Source: Candidatus Peribacteria bacterium RIFCSPHIGHO2_02_FULL_53_20 (GTDB lineage Bacteria; Patescibacteriota; Gracilibacteria; Peribacterales; Peribacteraceae). From it: 32,351 nucleotides of DNA. Positions 8,387 through 15,380 of this stretch are shown piece by piece; positions within the stretch are counted from its first letter, which is position 1; each line of letters starts with the position of its first letter. Position numbers and translations under genes: made by a program. The notes beneath the pieces are model-generated. The model made no database searches. It was given only the letters and a program-made list of their open reading frames with translations, and was not told the origin of the DNA. Where the stretch lies: assembly GCA_001787585.1 (NCBI GenBank), contig MFXW01000029.1:9327-41677 (forward strand), in the 5' to 3' direction.

Positions 8387-10252
8387 ATGGCTATCCAGCC
8401 CCCCGCAAAAAACCGGCAACAGTGGCTCCTGAGCATTCTGCTGTTCAGTTCCCTCTTGTTTCTTTCCGTCTATTCGGTCGCAGTGCCTGATAACTTCGGC
8501 GATCCCTACGCCGATGCCAAGGAAGTGCCAATTTCAGAGATCAGCAAAGGATACGCGGAAGGGACGCTCGAGAAAATCACCATCCGTGATAACAAGGTAT
8601 TCGCGGTCTCCGGAAGCGGCGGCGCTGTCCTCCGCTCGTATAAAGAGGACGGAGACAGCGTTGCTGAGCTCGGATGGAACGATCCCACAAATCCCACGAT
8701 TGTGGAAATCGAAGATAACGAGACCAGTAATCTCTTCCTTGCCATTTTGCCGGATCTCCTCTTTTTCCTTCTGGTGATTGGCGGCGTTGTCTGGCTCTTT
8801 CGCGGCATTGCCCGTAGCCAGAACAATGCGATGGCATTTGGCAAATCCAAAGCGCGTATCGCCGATGTGCGGCAAGTGAAGACACGCTTCAAGGATGTCG
8901 CCGGATGTGAGGAAGCCAAGGAAGACCTGATCGAAGTCGTCGATTTCCTGAAAAATCCGAAGAAGTATCTCAGTATCGGCGCGAAGATCCCGAAGGGCGT
9001 ACTGCTCGTGGGTCCTCCGGGAACGGGAAAAACCATGCTTGCGCGAGCGGTTGCCGGAGAAGCCAACGTACCGTTTTTCTCGATTGCAGGATCCGAATTC
9101 GTCGAGATGTTCGTGGGAGTGGGCGCTTCGCGCGTCCGTGATCTCTTTCTCCGTGCCAAGCGCAATGCGCCATGCATCATCTTCATCGATGAAATCGATG
9201 CGGTCGGCCGCCAGCGCGGTGGTGCTGGATTCGGCGGAGGGCACGACGAACGTGAACAGACCTTAAACCAGATTCTCACGGAGATGGATGGATTTGAGCA
9301 GGGGACCAACGTGATTGTGATGGCTGCTACCAACCGTCCGGACGTATTGGACATTGCTCTTCTGCGTCCCGGCCGCTTCGACCGCCGTGTCTTCATCGAC
9401 AAGCCCGATCTGGAGGCGCGTAAACTCATTCTCGAAGTTCATGCGCGCAACAAGAAAATGCACAAAGACGCTGATTTTTCCGTGATCGCGAAAAAAACCG
9501 TGGGCATGACCGGCGCGGATCTGGAAAATATCATGAATGAAGCTGCGATTTTCGCTGCCAAAAGAAAGCGCCGTGAAGTCACGCAGAAAGACATCGATGA
9601 TGCCGTGGAGAAAGTCACGCTCGGTTCCGAGAAGCGCTCCCGCAAGCTCACGCAGCACGAAAAGGAGATCACGGCCTATCACGAGCTTGGGCACGCAATC
9701 GTCGGGCACCTCTGTCCGGACAGTGATCCTCTCCACAAAATCTCGATTGTCTCGCGAGGGTCTGCGCTCGGCGTCACGTGGTTCCTTCCTCAGGAGGATC
9801 AGTACACGACCAGTCGCAGCAAGTTCCTTGATGAGATCTGTGGACTGCTCGGTGGTCGCGCCGCGGAAGCATTGGTCTTCTCGGAAATCACCACGGGGGC
9901 AAGCAGCGATCTGGAACGTGCATCGCAAATCGCGAGAAACATGGCGATGCGCTACGGGATGGGGGACAGTGAACTTGGGCCTGTAACCTATGGCGAAAGG
10001 CAAGGCGGATCCTTCTTCCTTGGCGCCGATCCCTCCGGAGGGCGCAATTATTCCGAGGAGAAAGCCCGCCAGATCGATACGTTTGTCCAAAAGACATTGG
10101 AGAAGCAATACGACCGAGCGCTTACAATGCTCAAGACACACCAGAAAAAGCTCGATGAGCTTGCAAAGATCATTCTCGAGAAAGAAACGATGACGGTGGA
10201 GGAATTTACGGCGATTTTTGAAGGAAAGGATACAGAGAAGAAAGAGGCATAA
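8387..10252 (+). CDS. ftsH: ATP-dependent zinc metalloprotease FtsH
   Basis: A 621-residue, near full-length FtsH. Two membrane helices (about 13-33 and 117-138) flank the extracytoplasmic domain. The AAA+ module has Walker A GPPGTGKT (209-216), Walker [12 protein letters not shown] and the second region of homology ATNRPDVLD...RPGRFDR. The peptidase has HELGH near residue 431; the family usually has HEAGH, but both zinc histidines and the catalytic glutamate are kept. The third ligand region is [12 protein letters not shown]. FtsH forms a membrane hexamer that unfolds and degrades misfolded membrane and regulatory proteins. The ATG at 8387 is clear, with no Shine-Dalgarno; a TATTCT box ends 11 nt before it. 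It is divergent from the GT-C cluster. Confidence 0.98.
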   Translation: MAIQPPAKNRQQWLLSILLFSSLLFLSVYSVAVPDNFGDPYADAKEVPISEISKGYAEGTLEKITIRDNKVFAVSGSGGAVLRSYKEDGDSVAELGWNDPTNPTIVEIEDNETSNLFLAILPDLLFFLLVIGGVVWLFRGIARSQNNAMAFGKSKARIADVRQVKTRFKDVAGCEEAKEDLIEVVDFLKNPKKYLSIGAKIPKGVLLVGPPGTGKTMLARAVAGEANVPFFSIAGSEFVEMFVGVGASRVRDLFLRAKRNAPCIIFIDEIDAVGRQRGGAGFGGGHDEREQTLNQILTEMDGFEQGTNVIVMAATNRPDVLDIALLRPGRFDRRVFIDKPDLEARKLILEVHARNKKMHKDADFSVIAKKTVGMTGADLENIMNEAAIFAAKRKRREVTQKDIDDAVEKVTLGSEKRSRKLTQHEKEITAYHELGHAIVGHLCPDSDPLHKISIVSRGSALGVTWFLPQEDQYTTSRSKFLDEICGLLGGRAAEALVFSEITTGASSDLERASQIARNMAMRYGMGDSELGPVTYGERQGGSFFLGADPSGGRNYSEEKARQIDTFVQKTLEKQYDRALTMLKTHQKKLDELAKIILEKETMTVEEFTAIFEGKDTEKKEA

Positions 10253-10278
10253 CACTTGGGCGAATGTTTACAGCATCC

Positions 10279-10306
10279 GTAGGGGCATAGCGCGCTATGC
10301 CCCTAC
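10279..10306. repeat. Perfect 28-bp palindrome between ftsH and purB
   Basis: GTAGGGGCATAGCG is immediately followed by its exact reverse complement. It lies 26 bases after the ftsH stop and about 50 bases before purB. There is no T-run, so a classic terminator is doubtful. The GTAG...CTAC ends and dyad design resemble dispersed palindromic repeats seen in many bacterial genomes. It could still cap the ftsH transcript. Confidence 0.8.
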
Positions 10307-10342
10307 CTCCGCAATCCTCGCAAACGGTCATCCGATTTCTGC

Positions 10343-10348
10343 TACACT
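10343..10348 (+). promoter_or_regulatory. Extended -10 box for purB
   Basis: TGCTACACT matches an extended -10 (TGn plus hexamer), with the hexamer ending 8 nt before the purB ATG at 10357. The transcript would be leaderless or nearly so. No good -35 is visible, which is usual for extended -10 promoters. Confidence 0.45.
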
Positions 10349-10356
10349 GCATCCCA

Positions 10357-11667
10357 ATGCTCGATCACGCCCTCTCCCCCCTCGACGGTCGTTACGCATC
10401 TTCCGTCGATAGTTTGCGTTCCTATTTTTCCGAAGAGGCGCTGATGCATGCGCGCGTCGAAGTGGAGATTTCGTACTTCATCGCGCTTGCAGAGCTTCCC
10501 GATGTGCGTGAACTGCGTCTGAATGCTCAGCAGAAAAAGGCATTACGTGGCGTTGTTGAGCGGTTTTCCGAACGCGATATCATAGAGATCAAGAAGATCG
10601 AATCACGGACGCGGCATGATGTGAAGGCCGTGGAGTATTACCTGCAGGAGCGGTTTTCGAAGATTGCCGGGCTCAAGGACAAAACCGCTTTCATTCACTT
10701 CGCATTGACGAGTGAAGACGTCAATAATCTCGCGTACGGCATTCTCATTCACCGTGCGCTGGAAGACGTCATCCGTCCGGGTGTCAAAACCATAACCAAT
10801 GCGATCACGCGTGTTGCCCGATCATGGTCCAAGGTTTCGCTCCTCAGCCTCACGCACGGTCAGCCGGCGACGCCGACGACCGTGGGAAAGGAGTTTCAGG
10901 TCTTCGCCGAACGATTGCAGCGCCAGTCCGATCAATTAAAGCGTTTCCGTATGCAGGGGAAGCTCGGCGGCGCAGTGGGTACGTTCTCCGCGCATGCAGC
11001 CGCATATCCCGATACAGATTGGCCGAAGTTCGGTGCGCGCTTCATCCGTTCCCTCGGGCTCATTCCCTTAAGCGCTACCACGCAGATCAATCCGCACGAC
11101 GATATCGCCGAGCTTAGCCATCTCCTCTGTCGCATCAATACGATCCTCCTCGATTTCTCAAGAGACAGCTGGCTCTACATCTCCCGCGGCGTTTTCAAGC
11201 AAAAAGTCGTTACAGGAGAAGTAGGTTCCTCCACCATGCCGCACAAAGTGAACCCGATTGATTTTGAAAATGCTGAGGGCAATCTGGGCGTCTCTACAGC
11301 GCTCTTCATGCACTTTGCCGAGAAGCTTCCGGTGAGTCGCTTGCAGCGCGATCTGAGCGATTCCACGGTGCAACGCAATATCGGCGTGGCATTCGGCTAC
11401 CACATGCTGGCATTGCATTCCCTCGCGCGGGGGCTCGGGAAGCTGTCTCTGGATCGTAGCGCTGTGCGCCGTGAACTCGAAGCGCATCCGGAAGTCATCG
11501 CCGAAGCCATCCAGACCGTCCTGCGCAAACACGGCGCTGCCGATGCGTATGAAAAATTAAAAAAACTTACGAGAGGTGAAACCGTGACCAAGGAGATTTT
11601 GTGGGATTACATTGAAGCTTTGCCGATTCCAAGAGGGGAGAGGGAGAGGCTGCTGAAGATGCTCTGA
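10357..11667 (+). CDS. purB: Adenylosuccinate lyase
   Basis: About 436 residues of the fumarase/aspartase superfamily, PurB branch. The N-terminus LSPLDGRYAS is typical. TSEDVNNLAYG and SLTHGQPATPT carry active-site residues, and the signature SSTMPHKVNPIDFENAEGN matches the long E. coli-type PurB. The enzyme cleaves adenylosuccinate to AMP and fumarate, and SAICAR in de novo purine synthesis. No other purine gene is in the window, so a role in IMP-to-AMP conversion is the cautious reading. I use the ATG at 10357, not the track start at 10297, because the extra 20 residues overlap the palindrome and promoter and are not PurB-like. Confidence 0.97.
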   Translation: MLDHALSPLDGRYASSVDSLRSYFSEEALMHARVEVEISYFIALAELPDVRELRLNAQQKKALRGVVERFSERDIIEIKKIESRTRHDVKAVEYYLQERFSKIAGLKDKTAFIHFALTSEDVNNLAYGILIHRALEDVIRPGVKTITNAITRVARSWSKVSLLSLTHGQPATPTTVGKEFQVFAERLQRQSDQLKRFRMQGKLGGAVGTFSAHAAAYPDTDWPKFGARFIRSLGLIPLSATTQINPHDDIAELSHLLCRINTILLDFSRDSWLYISRGVFKQKVVTGEVGSSTMPHKVNPIDFENAEGNLGVSTALFMHFAEKLPVSRLQRDLSDSTVQRNIGVAFGYHMLALHSLARGLGKLSLDRSAVRRELEAHPEVIAEAIQTVLRKHGAADAYEKLKKLTRGETVTKEILWDYIEALPIPRGERERLLKML

Positions 11668-11746
11668 GTATCATCTAGATCAGCATCATTCTTCAATGAT
11701 TGGGGGATGAAGCCGATAGTACAGAATCCATCATGTACACTGACGG

Positions 11747-12730
11747 ATGATGATCGAAATTATTCTACGATTTGTCGCTTGGGGATTCAGCATCTTCTTT
11801 CTCGCTATAAGTGTTTTAGGTGCTCTGGCTGGCGATTTTTTCCCTTCATTAGGATTGCTGATTATAGGAATTTCATTGCTTCCGAAAATAAAAAACATTG
11901 GTAGTATTATCGTGAAGTGGTGGATGCGAGTGATAGGTTTTTTTGTCGGCATCATTATTTTTGTTTCGAGCGCTCCCACTGTAAAAAATTCTGTTTCGAG
12001 TGAGGTTTCTGTTAGGCAATCCTCCTCTTTAGCGGTAGCAACATCACAAGGGTCTTCATTGGCTGCGGCGGCTGATATGTTCCCAGTTACACATATTTCC
12101 GATGGAGACACCATCACAGTGAGTATTGGTGGCAAGGAAGAGAAAGTGCGGATTATCGGACTTGATGCGCCTGAGACAAGTCCGATGGAATGTTTTGGTA
12201 ATGAGTCCTCAGCGCAACTTTCCTTTTTCCTTACAGGCAAGAATGTAACCCTTGGCACTGATTCATCAGATGATCGAGATAATTTTGGTAGGCTTCTGCG
12301 GTATGTTTTCCTCGACGGACGGGATATCGGCGCAGAGATGATTCGAGAGGGGTATGCAGCAAGCTATCGCAAATATCCACATTCCCGTACAGATTCCTAT
12401 AATGCACTTGAGATGGAGGCAAAAAATATACGAGCTGGTTTGTGGGCTTCTTGTGGAGAATCGAGATCAAGCATTTCACTGGTTCCGTTGAGCATTGTTC
12501 CAGCCGCTGCTACTTCAAAGAAACCCAATGATTTAGAACAGGTGCAAGCTGCTGAAGGCAGTAGCTGCGTCATTAAAGGGAATGTGAATAGCAAAGGTGA
12601 AATGATTTACCATGTGCCAGGTTGTGGCTCTTACAAACGGACGCAGATTAAACCGGGAGAGGGTGATAAATGGTTTTGTTCGGAAGCTGAAGCGAAAACC
12701 GCAGGATTCAGGAGAGCCGGCAATTGCTGA
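11747..12730 (+). CDS. Membrane-anchored SNase-like (thermonuclease) nuclease
   Basis: A 327-residue protein. Two or three hydrophobic segments occupy roughly residues 1-70, followed by a Ser/Ala-rich linker and a staphylococcal-nuclease domain (about 118-245). HISDGDTI, RIIGLDAPET and DRDNFGRLLRYV contain the expected Ca2+-binding and catalytic Asp/Arg positions. The C-terminal ~50 residues (IYHVPGC...KWFCSEAEAKTAGFRRAGNC) form a Cys-containing tail often found on such secreted nucleases. It probably cuts DNA or RNA at the outer surface, for example for nucleotide scavenging. A TACACT box ends 5 nt before the first of two tandem ATG codons. Base composition is more AT-rich than purB, suggesting separate ancestry. 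Confidence 0.9.
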   Translation: MMIEIILRFVAWGFSIFFLAISVLGALAGDFFPSLGLLIIGISLLPKIKNIGSIIVKWWMRVIGFFVGIIIFVSSAPTVKNSVSSEVSVRQSSSLAVATSQGSSLAAAADMFPVTHISDGDTITVSIGGKEEKVRIIGLDAPETSPMECFGNESSAQLSFFLTGKNVTLGTDSSDDRDNFGRLLRYVFLDGRDIGAEMIREGYAASYRKYPHSRTDSYNALEMEAKNIRAGLWASCGESRSSISLVPLSIVPAAATSKKPNDLEQVQAAEGSSCVIKGNVNSKGEMIYHVPGCGSYKRTQIKPGEGDKWFCSEAEAKTAGFRRAGNC

Positions 12731-12753
12731 TCAGCCTATTCATTTTGTATTTC

Positions 12754-12840
12754 TGGTGCCCAGGAGAGGATTTGAACCTCCATAGGATTGCTCCCACACG
12801 CCCCTCAAGCGTGCGCGTCTACCAGTTTCGCCACCTGGGC
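12754..12840 (-). tRNA. tRNA-Leu (anticodon GAG)
   Basis: On the minus strand this reads as a class II tRNA. The acceptor stem GCCCAGG pairs with CCTGGGC, and a D-arm with GGTAGACGC follows. The anticodon stem CACGC/GCGTG encloses loop TTGAGGG, giving anticodon GAG (reads CUC/CUU, leucine). There is a long variable arm and a T-arm GGAGG-TTCAAAT-CCTCT-type. CCA is encoded at the 3' end. A TAAACT hexamer about 10 bases upstream of the 5' end could be its -10. It lies antisense between the nuclease and the transporter genes. Confidence 0.95.
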
Positions 12841-12936
12841 ATCGGGCAAAGTTTACCCAAGGAAATGATGTAGCAACAGCGCATTCACAACAAATTGCCG
12901 GTATCTGCTCATGAATCATAGGAGTACATTTCCCAT

Positions 12937-13806
12937 GTGTTCTACGCCCTCGCTATCGGCTCCATGCTCGGCTCCATGCTGCAGAACCTTTTGCTTGTGC
13001 ATCATGCGCGGAAGATCGACGGACTCAGCCTCGCATTCTACCGCAATGTTGGGTTCTTCTTCACATTGCTGCCGCTGCTGTATGGCGCGTCTTCTCAGGA
13101 TATTACATTGGTCTTGGGTCACTGGAAGCTGCTGACAGTCTCCAGTGTCGCAGGAGGTGTGTCGCTTGCGCTCGCATATGCCTCGTTTCGGTATATCGTT
13201 GTCGGTGTTTCCACCACGATCAACAAAGCAGTTCTGACTATTGTCATGGTGATTCTGGGATGGCTCCTGCTGGATCAGCCACTCGCGCCTTCCGCATTGG
13301 CATTCATCGCACTGATTATTCTGGGAAGCGTTCTTCTCGGGCTGGAGCGCAATGCATTCCCTCATCTCGATAATCGTCATGCACTGGGTTTGGCGCTGTC
13401 CATTCTGAGCGCTCTTTCCATTGCGTTCGCGTTCTATGCGCTTGCAGTTCTTGCGACAGTCGCCGATCCGCTTGTCAGTAGTTATTTCTGGGAAACTTCC
13501 ATTGCGGTCGCCTGCGCCGTGCTCATCGCCATACGCTGGGCAGCATTCGGTACGGTACCGCAGAAAATTTCATGGAAGACATTTTGTATCATTGCTGCAT
13601 GCTCTTTTCCCACACTCATCGGGACGGGGCTTTTTAGTTTGGCTCTTCGCATGGGACCTATAGCTATCGCGAATGCCATCGGGAGCGGCTCGCTCGCTGT
13701 TACTGCCCTTCTGGCATGGGGCATGTATGGTGAGAAACTCAATCTCAAGCAATGGATGAGTATTGTGCTCATTCTCATCGGGGTGATCGCGATGCGGTTT
13801 GTGTAA
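12937..13806 (+). CDS. EamA/DMT-superfamily transporter
   Basis: A 289-residue, very hydrophobic protein with about ten predicted helices arranged as two EamA repeats. The second repeat ends with IANAIGSGSLAVTALLAWGMYGEKLNLKQW..., typical of drug/metabolite-family permeases with a conserved glutamate in helix 9. The start is GTG at 12937. The frame is closed by a TAG 18 bases upstream and an AGGAG at 12920-12924 precedes it, one of the few Shine-Dalgarno-like sites here. The substrate cannot be inferred; such proteins export or import small metabolites. It lies between tRNA-Leu and a toxin-antitoxin pair. Confidence 0.85.
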   Translation: MFYALAIGSMLGSMLQNLLLVHHARKIDGLSLAFYRNVGFFFTLLPLLYGASSQDITLVLGHWKLLTVSSVAGGVSLALAYASFRYIVVGVSTTINKAVLTIVMVILGWLLLDQPLAPSALAFIALIILGSVLLGLERNAFPHLDNRHALGLALSILSALSIAFAFYALAVLATVADPLVSSYFWETSIAVACAVLIAIRWAAFGTVPQKISWKTFCIIAACSFPTLIGTGLFSLALRMGPIAIANAIGSGSLAVTALLAWGMYGEKLNLKQWMSIVLILIGVIAMRFV

Positions 13807-13825
13807 ATATTGTTTGCGACAATAT
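13807..13825. repeat. 7-bp inverted repeat after transporter gene
   Basis: ATATTGT and ACAATAT are separated by 5 nt, directly behind the transporter stop codon. It could be a weak terminator for that gene or part of the control region of the following toxin-antitoxin pair. Confidence 0.4.
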
Positions 13826-13839
13826 CTTCCACATTCCTC

Positions 13840-13880
13840 TTGCCTTTTGCGATAGACTGTAATACAATTGTCATACAATT
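13840..13880 (+). promoter_or_regulatory. Promoter and direct-repeat operator of toxin-antitoxin operon
   Basis: TTGCCT (13840-13845) and TACAAT (13863-13868) are spaced by 17 bp. Two direct copies of ATACAATT (13862-13869 and 13873-13880) are 11 bp apart, about one helical turn, and overlap the -10. This fits autoregulation by a small DNA-binding antitoxin, which is usual for type II systems. The operator role is inferred. Confidence 0.5.
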
Positions 13881-13891
13881 CCAATCTTCCT

Positions 13892-14137
13892 ATGCGTTCC
13901 GTTCTCAGTATCTCCATTCCGCCAAAGAAGCTTGCTGCTCTGAAGAAAAGAGCAAAGTGCGAGGGCATGACCATCAGTGCCTACGTTTTGAGTTTTGTTG
14001 ATCAAGAGGAAAATCTTATCACCGAAGCGGAACTTCTGGAAGATCTCCAGCAAGGAGAACGAGATCTCGCTCAAGGAAAACAGAGGACTCTCGGTCCCAG
14101 TGATTCACTGGAAGAATTCTTTCCGATAAAGAAATGA
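13892..14137 (+). CDS. Type II antitoxin (ribbon-helix-helix-like)
   Basis: About 81 residues. The N-terminus (SVLSISIPPKKLAALKKRAKCEGM) has the short strand plus helix of ribbon-helix-helix DNA-binding antitoxins, and TISAYVLSFV would be the second helix. The acidic C-terminal half (EAELLEDLQQGERDLAQ) would be the toxin-wrapping tail. I use the ATG at 13892 instead of the track start because it lies properly downstream of the -10 and fits the family N-terminus. Its TGA overlaps the toxin ATG (ATGA), so the two are translationally coupled. It probably neutralises the toxin and represses its own promoter. Confidence 0.8.
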   Translation: MRSVLSISIPPKKLAALKKRAKCEGMTISAYVLSFVDQEENLITEAELLEDLQQGERDLAQGKQRTLGPSDSLEEFFPIKK

Positions 14138-14403
14138 GGATCCGGATTATCAACACTCTCCCAAAGTTTGACAAGAATTGGGACTCTCTTTCGAAGGAAA
14201 GTCAGACAAGAGCTTTCAAAACCATTGAACTTTTCCGAGTGAACCCCCTGCATCCCTCTCTTCGTTTGCACCGGCTGCACGGTCATCTCAAAAAATATTG
14301 GAGTATCTCTGTTGATTTACACATTCGTATTATTTTGAGATTTGAAGGTGATACAGCACATTTTTTTTCCATTGGCACTCACGCTCTGTACAAGAAGAAG
14401 TAG
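14134..14403 (+). CDS. RelE/ParE-superfamily toxin
   Basis: An 89-residue basic protein of the RelE/YafQ/ParE fold type. It has a helical first half (KFDKNWDSLSKESQTRAFKTIE), then HPSLRLHRLHGHLKKYWSISVDLHIRIILRFE, the typical toxin core with a strand ending in R-I-I-L-R-F, and a C-terminal FFSIGTHALYKK. RelE-type members cleave mRNA at the ribosome, whereas ParE-type members inhibit gyrase. The terminal HALY resembles the RelE/YafQ side, but the target is not proven. The start overlaps the antitoxin stop by the usual ATGA. Confidence 0.8.
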   Translation: MRIRIINTLPKFDKNWDSLSKESQTRAFKTIELFRVNPLHPSLRLHRLHGHLKKYWSISVDLHIRIILRFEGDTAHFFSIGTHALYKKK

Positions 14404-14422
14404 AGATTTCCTTATGGGAGTA

Positions 14423-15010
14423 TCATGTTTTTTTAAGCCCACTGAGTTCCTCCATCAGTTGCTGCGTCAACTGTTCCAATGCAGTCCGGATGTCCCCGTG
14501 CAGTTGGAGTAGTGCTTGTTCCATTGCCTTTAGGCTGTAGACATTTTGTAGCATGTCCGGCAGTTGACCATCGGTATCTTTGCGAAACTGATCGCGTGTC
14601 TGGCTGCAGAGCAAGGCGGCATTCGCATATGTTCCCGGGCAACGGGTGTTATGGAGATGCTTGCGTGTGTCGCGGATGGCGCGGTCGATACCTTGCAGGA
14701 GCTTTCGTTGTTTCCGATACTCCAGAATGTCGGATCGTCGGGATATTCCCGTTGCTTGTGTGAGGTGCATCAGTGCTCTTTCAATGGGGTCACTACATTG
14801 TCTGGCATCGTTGAAATGCGGACATGCGGGTCTGTGTAGTTTTACCTCTGCTGAGCACAGGGGATTGAGAAGGGTGGTATTGATGACTAGCAGACGAACA
14901 CAGCGGGCTTTGAGATGATCCAAGAGTTGCTCATGTCGCAGTCCGCAATCAGGGAAAAAGAAGCTGCCGAGTTCCTGCTGCAAATTGGTAGCTTCGGCGG
15001 AGGTATTCAT
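14423..15010 (-). CDS. Hypothetical protein, unrecognised, cysteine-containing
   Basis: About 195 residues that I do not recognise. It is mainly hydrophilic and helical, with no signal peptide or membrane segment. Cysteines and histidines are scattered in the first half (FPDCGLRHEQ, KARCVRL, NPLCSAEVKLHRPACPHF, RQCSD), which could bind metal, but the spacing matches no zinc finger known to me. The C-terminal half is Leu/Gln-rich and may be a coiled coil (ALEQLTQQLMEELSGL). I use the ATG at 15010, because a strong -35/-10 pair lies inside the longer track ORF. It converges on the toxin gene with a 19-base gap. An accessory role is only a guess. Confidence 0.6.
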   Translation of the reverse strand: MNTSAEATNLQQELGSFFFPDCGLRHEQLLDHLKARCVRLLVINTTLLNPLCSAEVKLHRPACPHFNDARQCSDPIERALMHLTQATGISRRSDILEYRKQRKLLQGIDRAIRDTRKHLHNTRCPGTYANAALLCSQTRDQFRKDTDGQLPDMLQNVYSLKAMEQALLQLHGDIRTALEQLTQQLMEELSGLKKT

Positions 15011-15016
15011 ATAGTC

Positions 15017-15044
15017 AAAATACACTTGAACGAAAATTAGTCAA
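15017..15044 (-). promoter_or_regulatory. Promoter for hypothetical gene (leaderless)
   Basis: On the minus strand TTGACT (15044-15039) and TATTTT (15022-15017) are spaced by 16 bp. The -10 ends 6 nt before the ATG at 15010, so transcription should begin at the start codon. This is one of the best -35 boxes in the window. Confidence 0.6.
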
Positions 15045-15069
15045 TATCCCTCTTTTTCTTATCCTGCAG

Positions 15070-15252
15070 CTACTTCTTCTTCGCCGAGCTCACGAACTGA
15101 TCTTCAGTCATCGCGGGAGAAACGCGGCGAACTTTTGCAAGGATCTGTTCTTTGGCGACACCGGTCGCGGAAGCGTACTGCTTGCGGAGACGCGCGAGCT
15201 TGGTCTTGCGTTTGCGGCGTGCGTGGATTTCACGTTGACGGATGCGGGACAT
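15070..15252 (-). CDS. Small basic conserved protein (DUF6800-like)
   Basis: A 60-residue, strongly basic protein (MSRIRQREIHARRKRKTKLA...) with one long charged helix and a conserved-looking SRIRxREIHARRKR start. From memory this pattern fits a family of short uncharacterised bacterial proteins (DUF6800-like), but the family name is not verified here. The composition suggests RNA or ribosome binding, which is only inference. The gene is complete with an ATG start and TAG stop, preceded by a pyrimidine tract and no Shine-Dalgarno sequence. It is divergent from the SF2-like gene. Confidence 0.75.
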   Translation of the reverse strand: MSRIRQREIHARRKRKTKLARLRKQYASATGVAKEQILAKVRRVSPAMTEDQFVSSAKKK

Positions 15253-15339
15253 GAGAAAAAGGGAAGAAGACCGGGGAACAGTATTGCAGATGCAGAGAGA
15301 AAGGGAAGGGTGATGAGCAGATAAATTCTCATGTGTTCA

Positions 15340-15368
15340 TTGCGCTTTCCTGACAGCTCTTTTACGAT
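15340..15368 (+). promoter_or_regulatory. Promoter for SF2-like/HTH gene pair
   Basis: TTGCGC (15340-15345) and TACGAT (15363-15368) are separated by 17 bp. The -10 ends 12 nt before the ATG of the first gene. It probably drives both large genes, because only 19 bases separate them. Confidence 0.5.
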
Positions 15369-15380
15369 TAAGCACTTTCT

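Noticed and set aside
9676-9690. FtsH with altered zinc motif HELGH suggesting an inactive protease
   Set aside because: Both histidines and the catalytic glutamate are kept; only the variable middle residue differs, so activity is expected.
9263-10255. 330-residue minus-strand ORF opposite ftsH
   Set aside because: It is fully antisense to a well-supported ftsH; its translation shows no domain and reflects codon bias of the real gene.
11685-11700. ATCATT/AATGAT hairpin after purB as terminator
   Set aside because: A 6-bp AT-rich stem with no T-run is too weak to call.
12754-12840. tRNA-Leu as an attachment site with a duplicated 3' end
   Set aside because: I found no second copy of the tRNA 3' end and no integrase in the window.
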